64,000 nt of DNA. Origin: Paenibacillus sp. JCM 10914. GTDB lineage: Bacteria > Bacillota > Bacilli > Paenibacillales > Paenibacillaceae. This document shows, one piece after another, positions 1 through 7,418 of this stretch. The DNA lies in NCBI RefSeq assembly GCF_001315105.1, contig NZ_BAZR01000024.1, positions 1 through 64,000 of the forward strand. Direction: 5' to 3'. The translations under genes and the position numbers were made by a program. The notes below the pieces were generated by a model. It made no database searches, had not been told where the DNA came from, and saw only the letters and a program-made list of their open reading frames with translations. Position 1 is the first letter of the stretch; each line of letters starts with the position of its first letter.

Positions 1-10
1 GGATACATAT

Positions 11-86
11 TCCCTGATAGCTCAGTTGGTAGAGCACTCGACTGTTAATCGAGTTGTCACAGGTTCGAGTCCTGTTCGGGGAGCCA
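11..86 (+). tRNA. tRNA-Asn(GTT)
   Basis: Full cloverleaf with a 7-bp acceptor stem and an encoded CCA. The anticodon loop is ctgttaa, giving anticodon GTT. First of eleven tightly packed tRNA genes on the plus strand. Confidence 0.96.
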
Positions 87-90
87 CTTT

Positions 91-166
91 GCTTCCATAG
101 CTCAGTAGGTAGAGTGCATCCATGGTAAGGATGAGGTCACCGGTTCGATCCCGGTTGGAAGCTCCA
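91..166 (+). tRNA. tRNA-Thr(GGT)
   Basis: Acceptor stem gcttcca/tggaagc and encoded CCA. The anticodon stem catcc/ggatg encloses loop atggtaa, so the anticodon is GGT. Only four bases separate it from tRNA-Asn. Confidence 0.95.
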
Positions 167-198
167 GATTTACTTTGTATGGACAAGTTGATTAGCAC

Positions 199-273
199 GG
201 CCCGTTGGTCAAGGGGTTAAGACACCTCCCTTTCACGGAGGTAACAGGGGTTCGAATCCCCTACGGGTCACCA
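199..273 (+). tRNA. tRNA-Glu(TTC)
   Basis: Acceptor stem ggcccgt/acgggtc with CCA. Anticodon TTC lies in the loop between cctcc and ggagg. Its last 18 bases plus 3 flanking bases recur at 369-389. Confidence 0.96.
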
Positions 274-368
274 TTAATTTCATTGCTTCTGGGGATGAGA
301 ACCACCACGGTTCGTCGGAGCATAATCATCGTTAGCTTAGACTACGCAGTCTCGAACGAAGAGAGAGT

Positions 369-389
369 ATCCCCTACGGGTCACCATTA
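369..389 (+). repeat. Truncated duplicate of the tRNA-Glu 3' end
   Basis: The 21 bases at 369-389 exactly repeat 256-276, which cover the 3' half of the T arm, the acceptor strand, the CCA and three flanking bases of tRNA-Glu. The 113-bp period encloses about 90 bp with no recognisable gene. A short direct repeat of a tRNA 3' end is the classic footprint of site-specific integration, but a segmental duplication inside the tRNA array would look the same. Confidence 0.6.
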
Positions 390-433
390 TCTATAATTGT
401 TTTTCTAAATTAACACTTATGGCTGGTACATAC

Positions 434-509
434 GGAGGCTTAGCTCAGCTGGGAGAGCATCTGCCTTACAAGCAGAGGGTCGGGGGTTCGAACCCCTCAG
501 CCTCCACCA
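434..509 (+). tRNA. tRNA-Val(TAC)
   Basis: Acceptor stem ggaggct/agcctcc with encoded CCA. Loop cttacaa gives anticodon TAC. Confidence 0.96.
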
Positions 510-513
510 CTTT

Positions 514-588
514 TGGGGATTAGCCAAGCGGTAAGGCAACGGACTTTGACTCCGTCATGCATAGGTTCGAATCCTATATCCCCAGCCA
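514..588 (+). tRNA. tRNA-Gln(TTG)
   Basis: Acceptor stem tggggat/atcccca and encoded CCA. The anticodon stem acgga/tccgt encloses loop ctttgac, giving TTG. The weak U-A first pair is typical for tRNA-Gln. Confidence 0.95.
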
Positions 589-597
589 TTTTATTAA

Positions 598-673
598 GAG
601 CCATTAGCTCAGTTGGTAGAGCACCTGACTTTTAATCAGGGTGTCGAAGGTTCGAGTCCTTCATGGCTCACCA
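598..673 (+). tRNA. tRNA-Lys(TTT)
   Basis: Acceptor stem gagccat/atggctc with CCA. Anticodon stem cctga/tcagg and loop cttttaa give TTT. Confidence 0.96.
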
Positions 674-687
674 TTGTTTCATCTTGT

Positions 688-771
688 GCGCGTGTGGCGG
701 AATTGGCAGACGCACTAGACTTAGGATCTAGCGTCTTTGACGTGGGGGTTCAAGTCCCTCCACGCGCACCA
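688..771 (+). tRNA. tRNA-Leu(TAG)
   Basis: 84-nt class II tRNA with a short variable arm. Acceptor stem gcgcgtg/cacgcgc, CCA encoded. Anticodon stem ctaga/tctag and loop cttagga give TAG. Confidence 0.95.
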
Positions 772-778
772 TGTTTTT

Positions 779-853
779 GCGGACGTGGCTCAGCGGTAGA
801 GCATCGCCTTGCCAAGGCGAGGGTCGCGGGTTCGATTCCCGTCGTCCGCTCCA
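779..853 (+). tRNA. tRNA-Gly(GCC)
   Basis: Acceptor stem gcggacg/cgtccgc with CCA. Anticodon stem tcgcc/ggcga and loop ttgccaa give GCC. Confidence 0.96.
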
Positions 854-857
854 TTAT

Positions 858-934
858 GCGCCCTTAGCTCAGCTGGATAGAGCGTTTGACTACGAATCAA
901 AAGGTCGGGAGTTCGAATCTCTCAGGGCGTGCCA
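858..934 (+). tRNA. tRNA-Arg(ACG)
   Basis: 77-nt tRNA, acceptor stem gcgccct/agggcgt with CCA. Anticodon stem tttga/tcaaa and loop ctacgaa give ACG, presumably read as inosine after TadA action. Confidence 0.95.
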
Positions 935-954
935 TTTTTTATAAGATCATACTT

Positions 955-1028
955 CGGGATGTAGCTCAGCTTGGTAGAGCACCTGGTTTGGGACCAGGGG
1001 GTCGCATGTTCAAATCGTGTCATCCCGA
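955..1028 (+). tRNA. tRNA-Pro(TGG), CCA not encoded
   Basis: Acceptor stem cgggatg/catcccg followed by discriminator A and then TTG rather than CCA. Loop tttggga gives anticodon TGG. It is the only member of this array without a genomic CCA, so the tail must be added by nucleotidyltransferase. Confidence 0.94.
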
Positions 1029-1039
1029 TTGTTACATCT

Positions 1040-1113
1040 GCGGGTGTAGTTCAATGGTAGAACTCCAGCCTTCCAAGCTGGTAGCGTGGGTTCGATTCCC
1101 ATCACCCGCTCCA
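1040..1113 (+). tRNA. tRNA-Gly(TCC)
   Basis: Acceptor stem gcgggtg/cacccgc with CCA. Anticodon stem ccagc/gctgg and loop cttccaa give TCC. Last gene of the array. Confidence 0.96.
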
Positions 1114-1125
1114 TACTTAAGCAAG

Positions 1126-1150
1126 ACATCACCGTGCGTGATGTTTTTTT
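1126..1150 (+). terminator. Terminator of the tRNA array
   Basis: A 7-bp stem (acatcac/gtgatgt) with a 5-nt loop runs straight into seven T residues. Confidence 0.8.
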
Positions 1151-1331
1151 GCATTCATTTACGACTGTTCTGCAAAGTGTTAATGTAATAAAGAAACTTG
1201 TATGAAGTCTACTAGATTTGCAAGTGATTAGACGGGTATATCTGAAGCGGTAAAAAGTGACCTGTGCGGGCCGCTTTTTGTTGTCTTTATATTCTTCATA
1301 GACCAGTAAGGAGTCATCTGCCCTAGAATAG

Positions 1332-1352
1332 GGGAATATGATTCCCTTTTTT
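1332..1352 (+). terminator. Possible second terminator
   Basis: Stem gggaat/attccc with a 3-base loop is followed by six Ts. It faces the 3' end of the minus-strand pseudogene and may back up the tRNA terminator. The interval 1151-1331 contains only another weak hairpin (agcgg/ccgct near 1246-1275, followed by Ts). Confidence 0.4.
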
Positions 1353-1355
1353 ATT

Positions 1356-1717
1356 TTACAGGCGATCGTGATCTTCAGGTACATAACGGTATTGCTCGAG
1401 ATCGATACGGCTGTTTCAGTAAAGCTCTACTCCTTCGCCCTCAAGATACAGCATTTGAAGCGAGCGGATTCATCGTCCATCATTGCAACCTCTCCTTTGG
1501 CGTTAACGACCCGATGTCAAGGCAGTTTATGCGCTTTGCTCATCAAATGCAATATCCGCACGCCCTGTCTTGCTCCTATAGGACTTCCGGCAGCAGCCGC
1601 AATTTGCCCGTACGTCATTACATAACCTTCGGGTATTTCCTTAATGATTCGAAGCACTCTTTCTGTAAAAGGCTGCAATTTACTTTCCGTCATGGGCCTC
1701 AATCTTTCTCTAAGCAT
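1356..1717 (-). pseudogene. Decayed alkyltransferase-like (ATL, MGMT-family) protein
   Basis: Reading from 1717, the first 66 residues match the winged-helix DNA-binding domain of the O6-alkylguanine methyltransferase family (FTERVLRIIKEIPEGYVMTY, then GSPIGARQGVR). The frame ends in TGA at 1517-1519, exactly at the residue that is Cys in MGMT and Trp in ATL proteins, and the next codons read HRVVNAKGE. A one-base loss near 1450-1458 shifts the frame. The shifted frame continues as LYLEGEGVELY, a second TGA (1416-1418), then NSRIDLEQYRYVPEDHDRL and TAA at 1356. Restoring one base gives a 120-residue ATL-sized protein. Three lesions argue for a dead gene; the family recognises O6-alkylguanine and feeds nucleotide-excision repair. 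Confidence 0.75.
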
Positions 1718-1727
1718 AGCACAGCTC

Positions 1728-2570
1728 TCAGTCGAAATAGATATCTTTGCGGATACTGGCCTGCTCCCGCTGGCGCCACTCTCCTGGGGACATGCCTTCC
1801 ACTTCTTTAAACACGCGGGTAAAATGGTAAATCGTCTTGAATCCGACCTGCCAGGCGATTGTTTTCAAGCTACCAGATGTCCCGAGAATAAGCTTTTGCG
1901 CTTGCTCCACTCGGAATTGGCGCAAATATTGCGAGAATGTCATCCCGTAGCTGGCACGGAATACACGGCCTAAGTAGCTGTTGCTGTAGCCGATCTCGTA
2001 AGCTGCATCAATCAAGGAAATATCCTGGGCAAAATGAGCTTCGATATAGGCGGCCAGCCTTTGAGCCGCTTCTTGCGGCTCGTAGGTCAGCCCTGCGTCT
2101 TGTCCTGCCGCAGACGTTTCTTCCGGCTCAGTCAAACTCCGTTTTCTTGCCAGCTGATAGATCAACTGGCTCAGCATTAGTGCAGATATGGCCTGATAAT
2201 AGGGCTGCTTGCCGTCGCCTTCGCTGCGGATCTTCTCCAGCAGCGGCTTTATTTGTCCATCATCGTCCGTGAAGGAGCCGGCACAACCGAGTGCCGCGTC
2301 AAGCAGCTCCTCGTCGTACAGATTGAACTTCAGATCGAGCGTTCGGCTGGCCCGGCTGCCTTGGGGGGCGAAGCCATGCGTGACACCAGGTGCAATAAGA
2401 AAGAATACGCCGGGAGAGACCGGTACGGATTGTTGATCCAGCGTAAAGCTGCCGCTCCCGTCGACGAAATAAATCAATTGGAAGAAACGATGCTGATGGG
2501 GCTCCAGACGGTCGCCCCGCTTGTACTCATAACGGGCGGCCCATTGAATTTGCAATCCATGACGGTTCAT
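1728..2570 (-). CDS. AraC-family transcriptional regulator with cupin sensor domain
   Basis: 280 residues. The N-terminal half is a cupin-type arabinose-binding domain (EPHQHRFFQLIYF near residue 23, then a PGVFFLIAPGVTHGF turn). The C-terminal 100 residues form the two helix-turn-helix motifs of AraC proteins (DISLIDAAYEIGYSNSYLGR, then GFKTIYHFTRVFKEVEGMSP). It is transcribed divergently from the beta-propeller gene at 2707 across a 136-bp gap, so it probably controls that gene and perhaps the nearby sugar importer. The ligand is not evident. Confidence 0.88.
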   Translation of the reverse strand: MNRHGLQIQWAARYEYKRGDRLEPHQHRFFQLIYFVDGSGSFTLDQQSVPVSPGVFFLIAPGVTHGFAPQGSRASRTLDLKFNLYDEELLDAALGCAGSFTDDDGQIKPLLEKIRSEGDGKQPYYQAISALMLSQLIYQLARKRSLTEPEETSAAGQDAGLTYEPQEAAQRLAAYIEAHFAQDISLIDAAYEIGYSNSYLGRVFRASYGMTFSQYLRQFRVEQAQKLILGTSGSLKTIAWQVGFKTIYHFTRVFKEVEGMSPGEWRQREQASIRKDIYFD

Positions 2571-2706
2571 GCCAACAGCCTCCTGATTTCATTCGCGCTT
2601 AGCGACAAAAATAAGCCGATCCCGGATAAACCCGCTTCCTCGGGCGGTATTACAATGAAGGGGACCATCCATTTTCACATTCTGCAGTGTAAAGGAGTTA
2701 TGTCCC

Positions 2707-3978
2707 TTGATCATTAGTGAGAAATTTCCGCGTTATACCAGCTTCAATCCGCTTGTCCCCGTATGGTGCCTGACGCCTGGCAGCAAAGGCAGCTTTCACC
2801 GTTTTTTCGATACCTCGGCTGTTAGTCCGTCCGGCCGCTATGTTGCAGTGTTGCAAATGCCTCAGGAGGACAGGCTGCCAGAGCCAGGCGAGACGGCCAA
2901 TATTGCCGTCATCGATCTGCATACCGGGGAAGAGCGGATCGCTGCGAACACTCGCGGCTGGGAGCCTCAGCTTGGTGCGAACATCAACTGGGGCCCAACC
3001 GATGAAACACTATACTATAATGACGTTGATACAGCGATATGGGAGCCGATCTGTATCGAGCTTAACTTGCTGACGGAACATCAGCGCCGCCTTGAAGGCG
3101 GTATTTATAAAATATCGCCAGATGGCCGAACGATCATCTCCGCTTGTATGAAGCGGATGCGCCGGACGCAATTCGGCTATGGTGTCATGGTACCGGATGT
3201 CTTCGTTCCTCGCAATACCGGTTTTCCCGATGATGACGGCCTCTACGCGACTGATGTGCAGACGGGGAAGCGGAAGCTTCTCGTGTCGTTGCGGCAAATC
3301 GTGGGGGAGGCTAAGCCTGCTATTGATTGGGAGCGCTATGCTGATGGCGAATGCTATGGCTTCCATTGCAAATTCAATCCGCAGGGCGATCGCTTAATCT
3401 TTACGATGCGCTGGTTCAAGTCAGATGAAGAGCAGCCATGGAATATGCTGCATAAGCAGGCTTTAAAGTTCTGGGTGTTAACGATGAAGCCGGACGGAAG
3501 AGATATCCATGTGGCTGTCGGACCGGAGCAATGGGACAAGGGCGGCCATCATATCAACTGGTTCCCGGACGGGCGCAGACTATCTATGAATCTGTGCCTG
3601 GACGGAGATAAACAGTTGTATTTAGTTCAGGTGAATGAGGACGGTACGGAGCTTGTCAAAATAACGGATTCCGTACCCGGCTCCGGTCATCCCACTGTGC
3701 ATCCGAACGGAAGGCATATGCTTACCGACGCGTACGAGCAAGAAAAAGTCGCGCTCGATGATGGTTCCGTGCCGTTAAGATTTATTGATCTGGAAAGCGG
3801 GACAGAGCAGCTGGCGGTCAGGATACCGGTCGGCAACCCCGGAACGAGCGTCACGCCGGTTTTGCGGGTCGACCCACATCCCGCTTGGGCACCGGATCAG
3901 CGCCATGTCGTATTTAATGGTTATGTCGATGGCAGTCGCCGCGTTTTTATCGCCGACTTTGGCCCTCTCTTGAAATAA
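2707..3978 (+). CDS. Beta-propeller protein resembling oligogalacturonate lyase (PL22-like)
   Basis: 423 residues with repeated propeller-blade motifs (ISPDGRTIIS, NWFPDGRRLSM, HPNGRHMLTD, AWAPDQRHVVFNG). His-rich positions (GGHHINW, SGHPTVHPNG, RVDPHPAW) fall where oligogalacturonate lyases place their metal-binding and catalytic histidines. No signal peptide is visible, so it should be cytoplasmic. The start is TTG at 2707, chosen for the aaaggag at 2691-2697. The setting, next to an AraC regulator and an oligosaccharide importer, fits breakdown of imported pectin-type oligomers. A TolB/PD40-type protein of other function is the alternative; the substrate is inferred, not shown. Confidence 0.6.
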   Translation: MIISEKFPRYTSFNPLVPVWCLTPGSKGSFHRFFDTSAVSPSGRYVAVLQMPQEDRLPEPGETANIAVIDLHTGEERIAANTRGWEPQLGANINWGPTDETLYYNDVDTAIWEPICIELNLLTEHQRRLEGGIYKISPDGRTIISACMKRMRRTQFGYGVMVPDVFVPRNTGFPDDDGLYATDVQTGKRKLLVSLRQIVGEAKPAIDWERYADGECYGFHCKFNPQGDRLIFTMRWFKSDEEQPWNMLHKQALKFWVLTMKPDGRDIHVAVGPEQWDKGGHHINWFPDGRRLSMNLCLDGDKQLYLVQVNEDGTELVKITDSVPGSGHPTVHPNGRHMLTDAYEQEKVALDDGSVPLRFIDLESGTEQLAVRIPVGNPGTSVTPVLRVDPHPAWAPDQRHVVFNGYVDGSRRVFIADFGPLLK

Positions 3979-3981
3979 ATA

Positions 3982-4008
3982 AAAGGCCCCGAGCAAGGGG
4001 CCTTTCAT
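3982..4008. terminator. Bidirectional terminator between convergent genes
   Basis: Perfect 9-bp stem aaaggcccc/ggggccttt with a 6-nt loop. It lies 4 nt past the propeller gene and 5 nt before the end of the solute-binding protein gene on the other strand. Confidence 0.85.
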
Positions 4009-4012
4009 TGTC

Positions 4013-5545
4013 TTATCCTTTTCTTGCGGCGTAAGCAGCGTTCATTTCATCAATGACCTTCATGTAATTGGCATCTGCCTTCAATGTTTCAATATAACGG
4101 TCCCAAGCTTCAATCGATTCTTGGCCCATAATGATCTTTGTTTTGAGATCATTCATTTTTTTCGTATAGTCCGGACCGATTTTGAGCCAGGTATCGGATA
4201 TCAGACCAACGCTTGGATCATCGACGGAATGGGAAGTCCGCTCGTCTACAATTTGCTTGTTGCGCTCGAACAGCTCTTTTGGCATGCCGGTACGGTAAGC
4301 CCATAAGTAAGGATCGGACCGTTCAAACACTTTGCCGAATGAGCTTTGGGACACGCTGTCCTTGAACGCTTGCTCAGTGGCCGTTTTGAAGCCATCTTCG
4401 CCTACCGTATAATGGACGCCTTCGATACCAAAGCACGCGAGCGTGAAGCCTTCCTCGGAAGCGCCGTAATCCATCAGCGCCAGAATGCGTTTCATTTTAT
4501 CCTCCGGCACCGATTTCGGGATGAGGAATACGCCGCTGAAGCCCGGCGAGGATGGCGCATACGTGCCTGCGTCCGATTCCAGATAGCTGAGCGGCAGGAA
4601 GTTCGCTTGGGGCTCAGTCTTAATCAGCTCCGCTTGGACACGCCAGATCGCTTCGATCGTGTTCGGGTAAATGCCGACTTTGCCCGCTTTGGCTAAATCT
4701 TCGGATTGCGTTTCCTTCATAATGGCGTAATCGGCTGGCATATAGCCGGCTGCGAATACTTTGTTCAGCCAGACCAGCGCTTCACGCGTGCCGGGCTCGA
4801 AGGTCGTGTCGATCAGCTTGCCGCCGGTTTCTTTCCATTTGCCGTTGCTATGATTGAGCACGCCTTCTGCCCAGCCCAGATCGTTGCGGGGGAGAAGCGG
4901 GATCGTGTCTGCAACGCCGTTGCCGTCCGGATCCTGCTCGGCGAAGGCTTTCATGACGTTGAACAAATCATCCAGCGTGCGAGGTATCTCGAGGTTGAGC
5001 TTCTCCAGCCAATCTTGGCGGATGATCGGCAGCCATGGGCCGCCGTGGGAAGGCCGTACGGAAGGAATGACGTAGTTTTTGCCGTCGATTTTCGTCTTTT
5101 CCCATGTTGCTTCCGGATACTCCATCAGGTGCGGATAGTCTTTCAGGTACGGGCTCAAATCCCAGAATGCGCCTTGCTTAATCATTTGACGCATGAGGGC
5201 ATTGTTGAAGTCGAGCACCTTGACCAGATCAGGCATTTCACCGGATGCCAGAATGAGGTTGATTTTATCCCCGTAGCTGTTAGGAGACGTCCACATGATG
5301 TTGAGCTTCGTGTTCGTCTTTTTCTCGAATTCCTTCAGCACCGGATTGTCGGGGCCAGGAGCCTCCGGCGTATTGAATTCCGTAATGATGCTGATCGATA
5401 CCGGCTTATCGCCGGAGGTATCCGGGGACGACTTGTCGTCTTTGCCGGACGGATTGGATGAATTGGAGGCGCAGGCCGAGAACAGTGTAACGGCGAGACA
5501 GGCGGTAAGCATCAGCTTTACCCAGTGATTGATTTGCTTTTTCAT
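4013..5545 (-). CDS. Extracellular solute-binding lipoprotein of an oligosaccharide ABC importer
   Basis: 510 residues. It begins with a lipoprotein signal peptide (positive MKKQ, hydrophobic stretch, lipobox LFSAC with the Cys near residue 25), followed by an Asn/Ser/Asp-rich tether. The body is typical of the large LplA/YtcQ group of Paenibacillus binding proteins. It is the third gene downstream of the sensor-type AraC gene, behind the two permeases, so the operon order is regulator, permease, permease, binding protein. No ATPase gene is present, as is usual for this family, which shares an MsmX-type ATPase encoded elsewhere. Substrate unknown; pectic oligosaccharide is suggested by the neighbour at 2707. 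Confidence 0.9.
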   Translation of the reverse strand: MKKQINHWVKLMLTACLAVTLFSACASNSSNPSGKDDKSSPDTSGDKPVSISIITEFNTPEAPGPDNPVLKEFEKKTNTKLNIMWTSPNSYGDKINLILASGEMPDLVKVLDFNNALMRQMIKQGAFWDLSPYLKDYPHLMEYPEATWEKTKIDGKNYVIPSVRPSHGGPWLPIIRQDWLEKLNLEIPRTLDDLFNVMKAFAEQDPDGNGVADTIPLLPRNDLGWAEGVLNHSNGKWKETGGKLIDTTFEPGTREALVWLNKVFAAGYMPADYAIMKETQSEDLAKAGKVGIYPNTIEAIWRVQAELIKTEPQANFLPLSYLESDAGTYAPSSPGFSGVFLIPKSVPEDKMKRILALMDYGASEEGFTLACFGIEGVHYTVGEDGFKTATEQAFKDSVSQSSFGKVFERSDPYLWAYRTGMPKELFERNKQIVDERTSHSVDDPSVGLISDTWLKIGPDYTKKMNDLKTKIIMGQESIEAWDRYIETLKADANYMKVIDEMNAAYAARKG

Positions 5546-5621
5546 CGTAAGAAACCCTCCCTTTATTTTTTTGTGGATTCAGTTGTTTCGTTTCGTGAGA
5601 TTTCCGAATAGGCTGCAGCAG

Positions 5622-6494
5622 CTATTCTTTAATGGAGCCGAGCATAACGCCTTTGGCAAAATGCTTTTGCAGCAGCGGGTAGATCATGAGAATTGGCGTT
5701 GTCGCTACGACGACGGCAGCCATTTTCAACGTTTGGGCGGGCAATTGCTGTTCATTCATCAGCTCTGCGGCACCTGAGCCTTGTGATGAGGTGGAAGATT
5801 CGATCAATATGTTTTGCAGCAAAATTTGCAGCGGCCATTTCGTAGAGTCATTAATATAGAGGACCGCATTGAAATAGGTGTTCCAGTAGCCAACGGCGTA
5901 GAAGAGGCCAAATGCGGCCATAGCCGGCAGCGACAGCGGCAAAATGATGCGGAAAAAGATGCCGATGTCATTGTAGCCGTCTACCATAGCGGCTTCCTCT
6001 AGCGCAGGCGGAATGCTGTCGAAGAAGCTTTTCATCAGAAACACGTACCAGCCGCTGCTCAACACAGGCAGAATCAACGACCAGATGTTATTGATCAGAT
6101 GAAGATCGCGCACGAGAATGTAATGCGGAATGATGCCAGGGCTGAACAGCATCGTGAAGAGCACCATCATCATGAGCGGTTTACGGATTTTTAAGCGCTT
6201 TCGGGAAAGCCCGTAGGCAAGCGTAGCGGTAACCATGAGACTAAGTACCGTGCCTACCGTTGCTAGAAAGGTGCTGACGCCCGTTGCGCGAATGTATGAA
6301 GCGGTGGACAGGATGTATTTGTACGACAGCAGTGACCATTTTTCCGGAAACAGCACAAAGCCTTGCTTGGCGATATATTCGGCGGGATCGGTGAACGAGA
6401 CGACAAATACATAGTAGAACGGGAAGAGCGTTACCAGTCCGACCACCGTCAGAATGAAAATATTGATCATATCGAACAGCTTGCCTTCTTTCAT
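5622..6494 (-). CDS. Carbohydrate ABC transporter permease, LplC/YtcP type
   Basis: 290 residues with six predicted membrane spans. The EAA loop reads LEEAAMVDGYNDIGIFFRII near residue 165. The ending KHFAKGVMLGSIKE is characteristic of the LplC/YtcP branch. Its start (ATG at 6494) overlaps the last base of the upstream permease stop, implying coupled translation. It pairs with the LplB-type permease to form the membrane channel for the lipoprotein at 4013. Confidence 0.92.
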   Translation of the reverse strand: MKEGKLFDMINIFILTVVGLVTLFPFYYVFVVSFTDPAEYIAKQGFVLFPEKWSLLSYKYILSTASYIRATGVSTFLATVGTVLSLMVTATLAYGLSRKRLKIRKPLMMMVLFTMLFSPGIIPHYILVRDLHLINNIWSLILPVLSSGWYVFLMKSFFDSIPPALEEAAMVDGYNDIGIFFRIILPLSLPAMAAFGLFYAVGYWNTYFNAVLYINDSTKWPLQILLQNILIESSTSSQGSGAAELMNEQQLPAQTLKMAAVVVATTPILMIYPLLQKHFAKGVMLGSIKE

Positions 6495-7396
6495 TAGTAC
6501 AATCCCTCCTCGCCGAATCGTTTGGCCAGCTTATTGGCGCCAATGACCATGAACAGGCCGATGACCGACTTGAACAAACCGACGGCGGTGCTGTAGCTGA
6601 ATTGGCCTTGCTGAATGCCGTTGCGGAAGACATAGGTTTCGAATACGTCCGCCACATCGGTAACCGCGCTGTTCATCATGAGGAATACCTGCTCGAATCC
6701 GACGTCCATAATGCTGCCGAGACGCAGGATCAAGAGCGTAATGACGACATGGCGAATGCCGGGAAGCGTGACATGCCAGATTTGCCGGAGCCGGCTGGCG
6801 CCGTCGATTTTGGCCGCTTCATGAAGCTGCGGATCGATGCCGGCCATTGCCGCAAGGAAGATGATCGTTCCCCAGCCGGTCTCCTTCCATATGCTCTGCA
6901 CAGTGAGCAACTGCCAGAATATGGACGGATTTGTCAGGAAATTGTAAGGCTCGAAGCCGAAGTTCACGAGCAGCTTGTTAATGATGCCTCCGCTTTCGGA
7001 CAGCAGCAGAAACGTAATGCCCGAAATAATGACCCAGGACAGGAAATGGGGTAAATAAATGACGGACTGGATGACGCGTTTGTACCGTTTCAATCGAAGT
7101 TCGTTCAGCATAAGGGCAATGATGATCGGCATTGGAAAATAGAACAGGATGTTCATCAGGCTGATCACCATCGTGTTGCGGAAAATCAGAAAGAAATCGG
7201 GATTTTTGAACAAGGTGACAAAATGCTCGAACCCGACCCAGGGACTTTTCCACATGCCCATATAAGGCGAGTAATCTTGAAATGAAATGATGATACCCCA
7301 CATCGGCACATATTTGAACAGCAGGAAATAGATGACGCCCGGTAAAATAAGCAAATATAAAAACAGATCTTTCCGTATGCCGGTTAGAACCTTCAT
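6494..7396 (-). CDS. Sugar ABC transporter permease, LplB/YteP type
   Basis: 300 residues from the ATG at 7396. This start is preferred over an upstream ATG at 7441 because a strong taggagg lies 9 nt before it and because it avoids overlap with the regulator ending at 7419. It has six membrane spans and the EAA loop LHEAAKIDGASRLRQIWHVT. It is the partner of the permease at 5622. Confidence 0.91.
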   Translation of the reverse strand: MKVLTGIRKDLFLYLLILPGVIYFLLFKYVPMWGIIISFQDYSPYMGMWKSPWVGFEHFVTLFKNPDFFLIFRNTMVISLMNILFYFPMPIIIALMLNELRLKRYKRVIQSVIYLPHFLSWVIISGITFLLLSESGGIINKLLVNFGFEPYNFLTNPSIFWQLLTVQSIWKETGWGTIIFLAAMAGIDPQLHEAAKIDGASRLRQIWHVTLPGIRHVVITLLILRLGSIMDVGFEQVFLMMNSAVTDVADVFETYVFRNGIQQGQFSYSTAVGLFKSVIGLFMVIGANKLAKRFGEEGLY

Positions 7397-7418
7397 AACC
7401 TCGTTCCTCCTAAAGCCG

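Noticed and set aside
1515..1521. Selenocysteine codon in the MGMT-family gene
   Set aside because: A second in-frame TGA and a frameshift lie downstream, and no convincing SECIS hairpin follows. Nonsense mutation of the ATL Trp codon is simpler.
4706..5461. 251-codon plus-strand ORF inside the solute-binding protein gene
   Set aside because: It is antisense to a well-supported gene, has no ribosome site and resembles no protein family.
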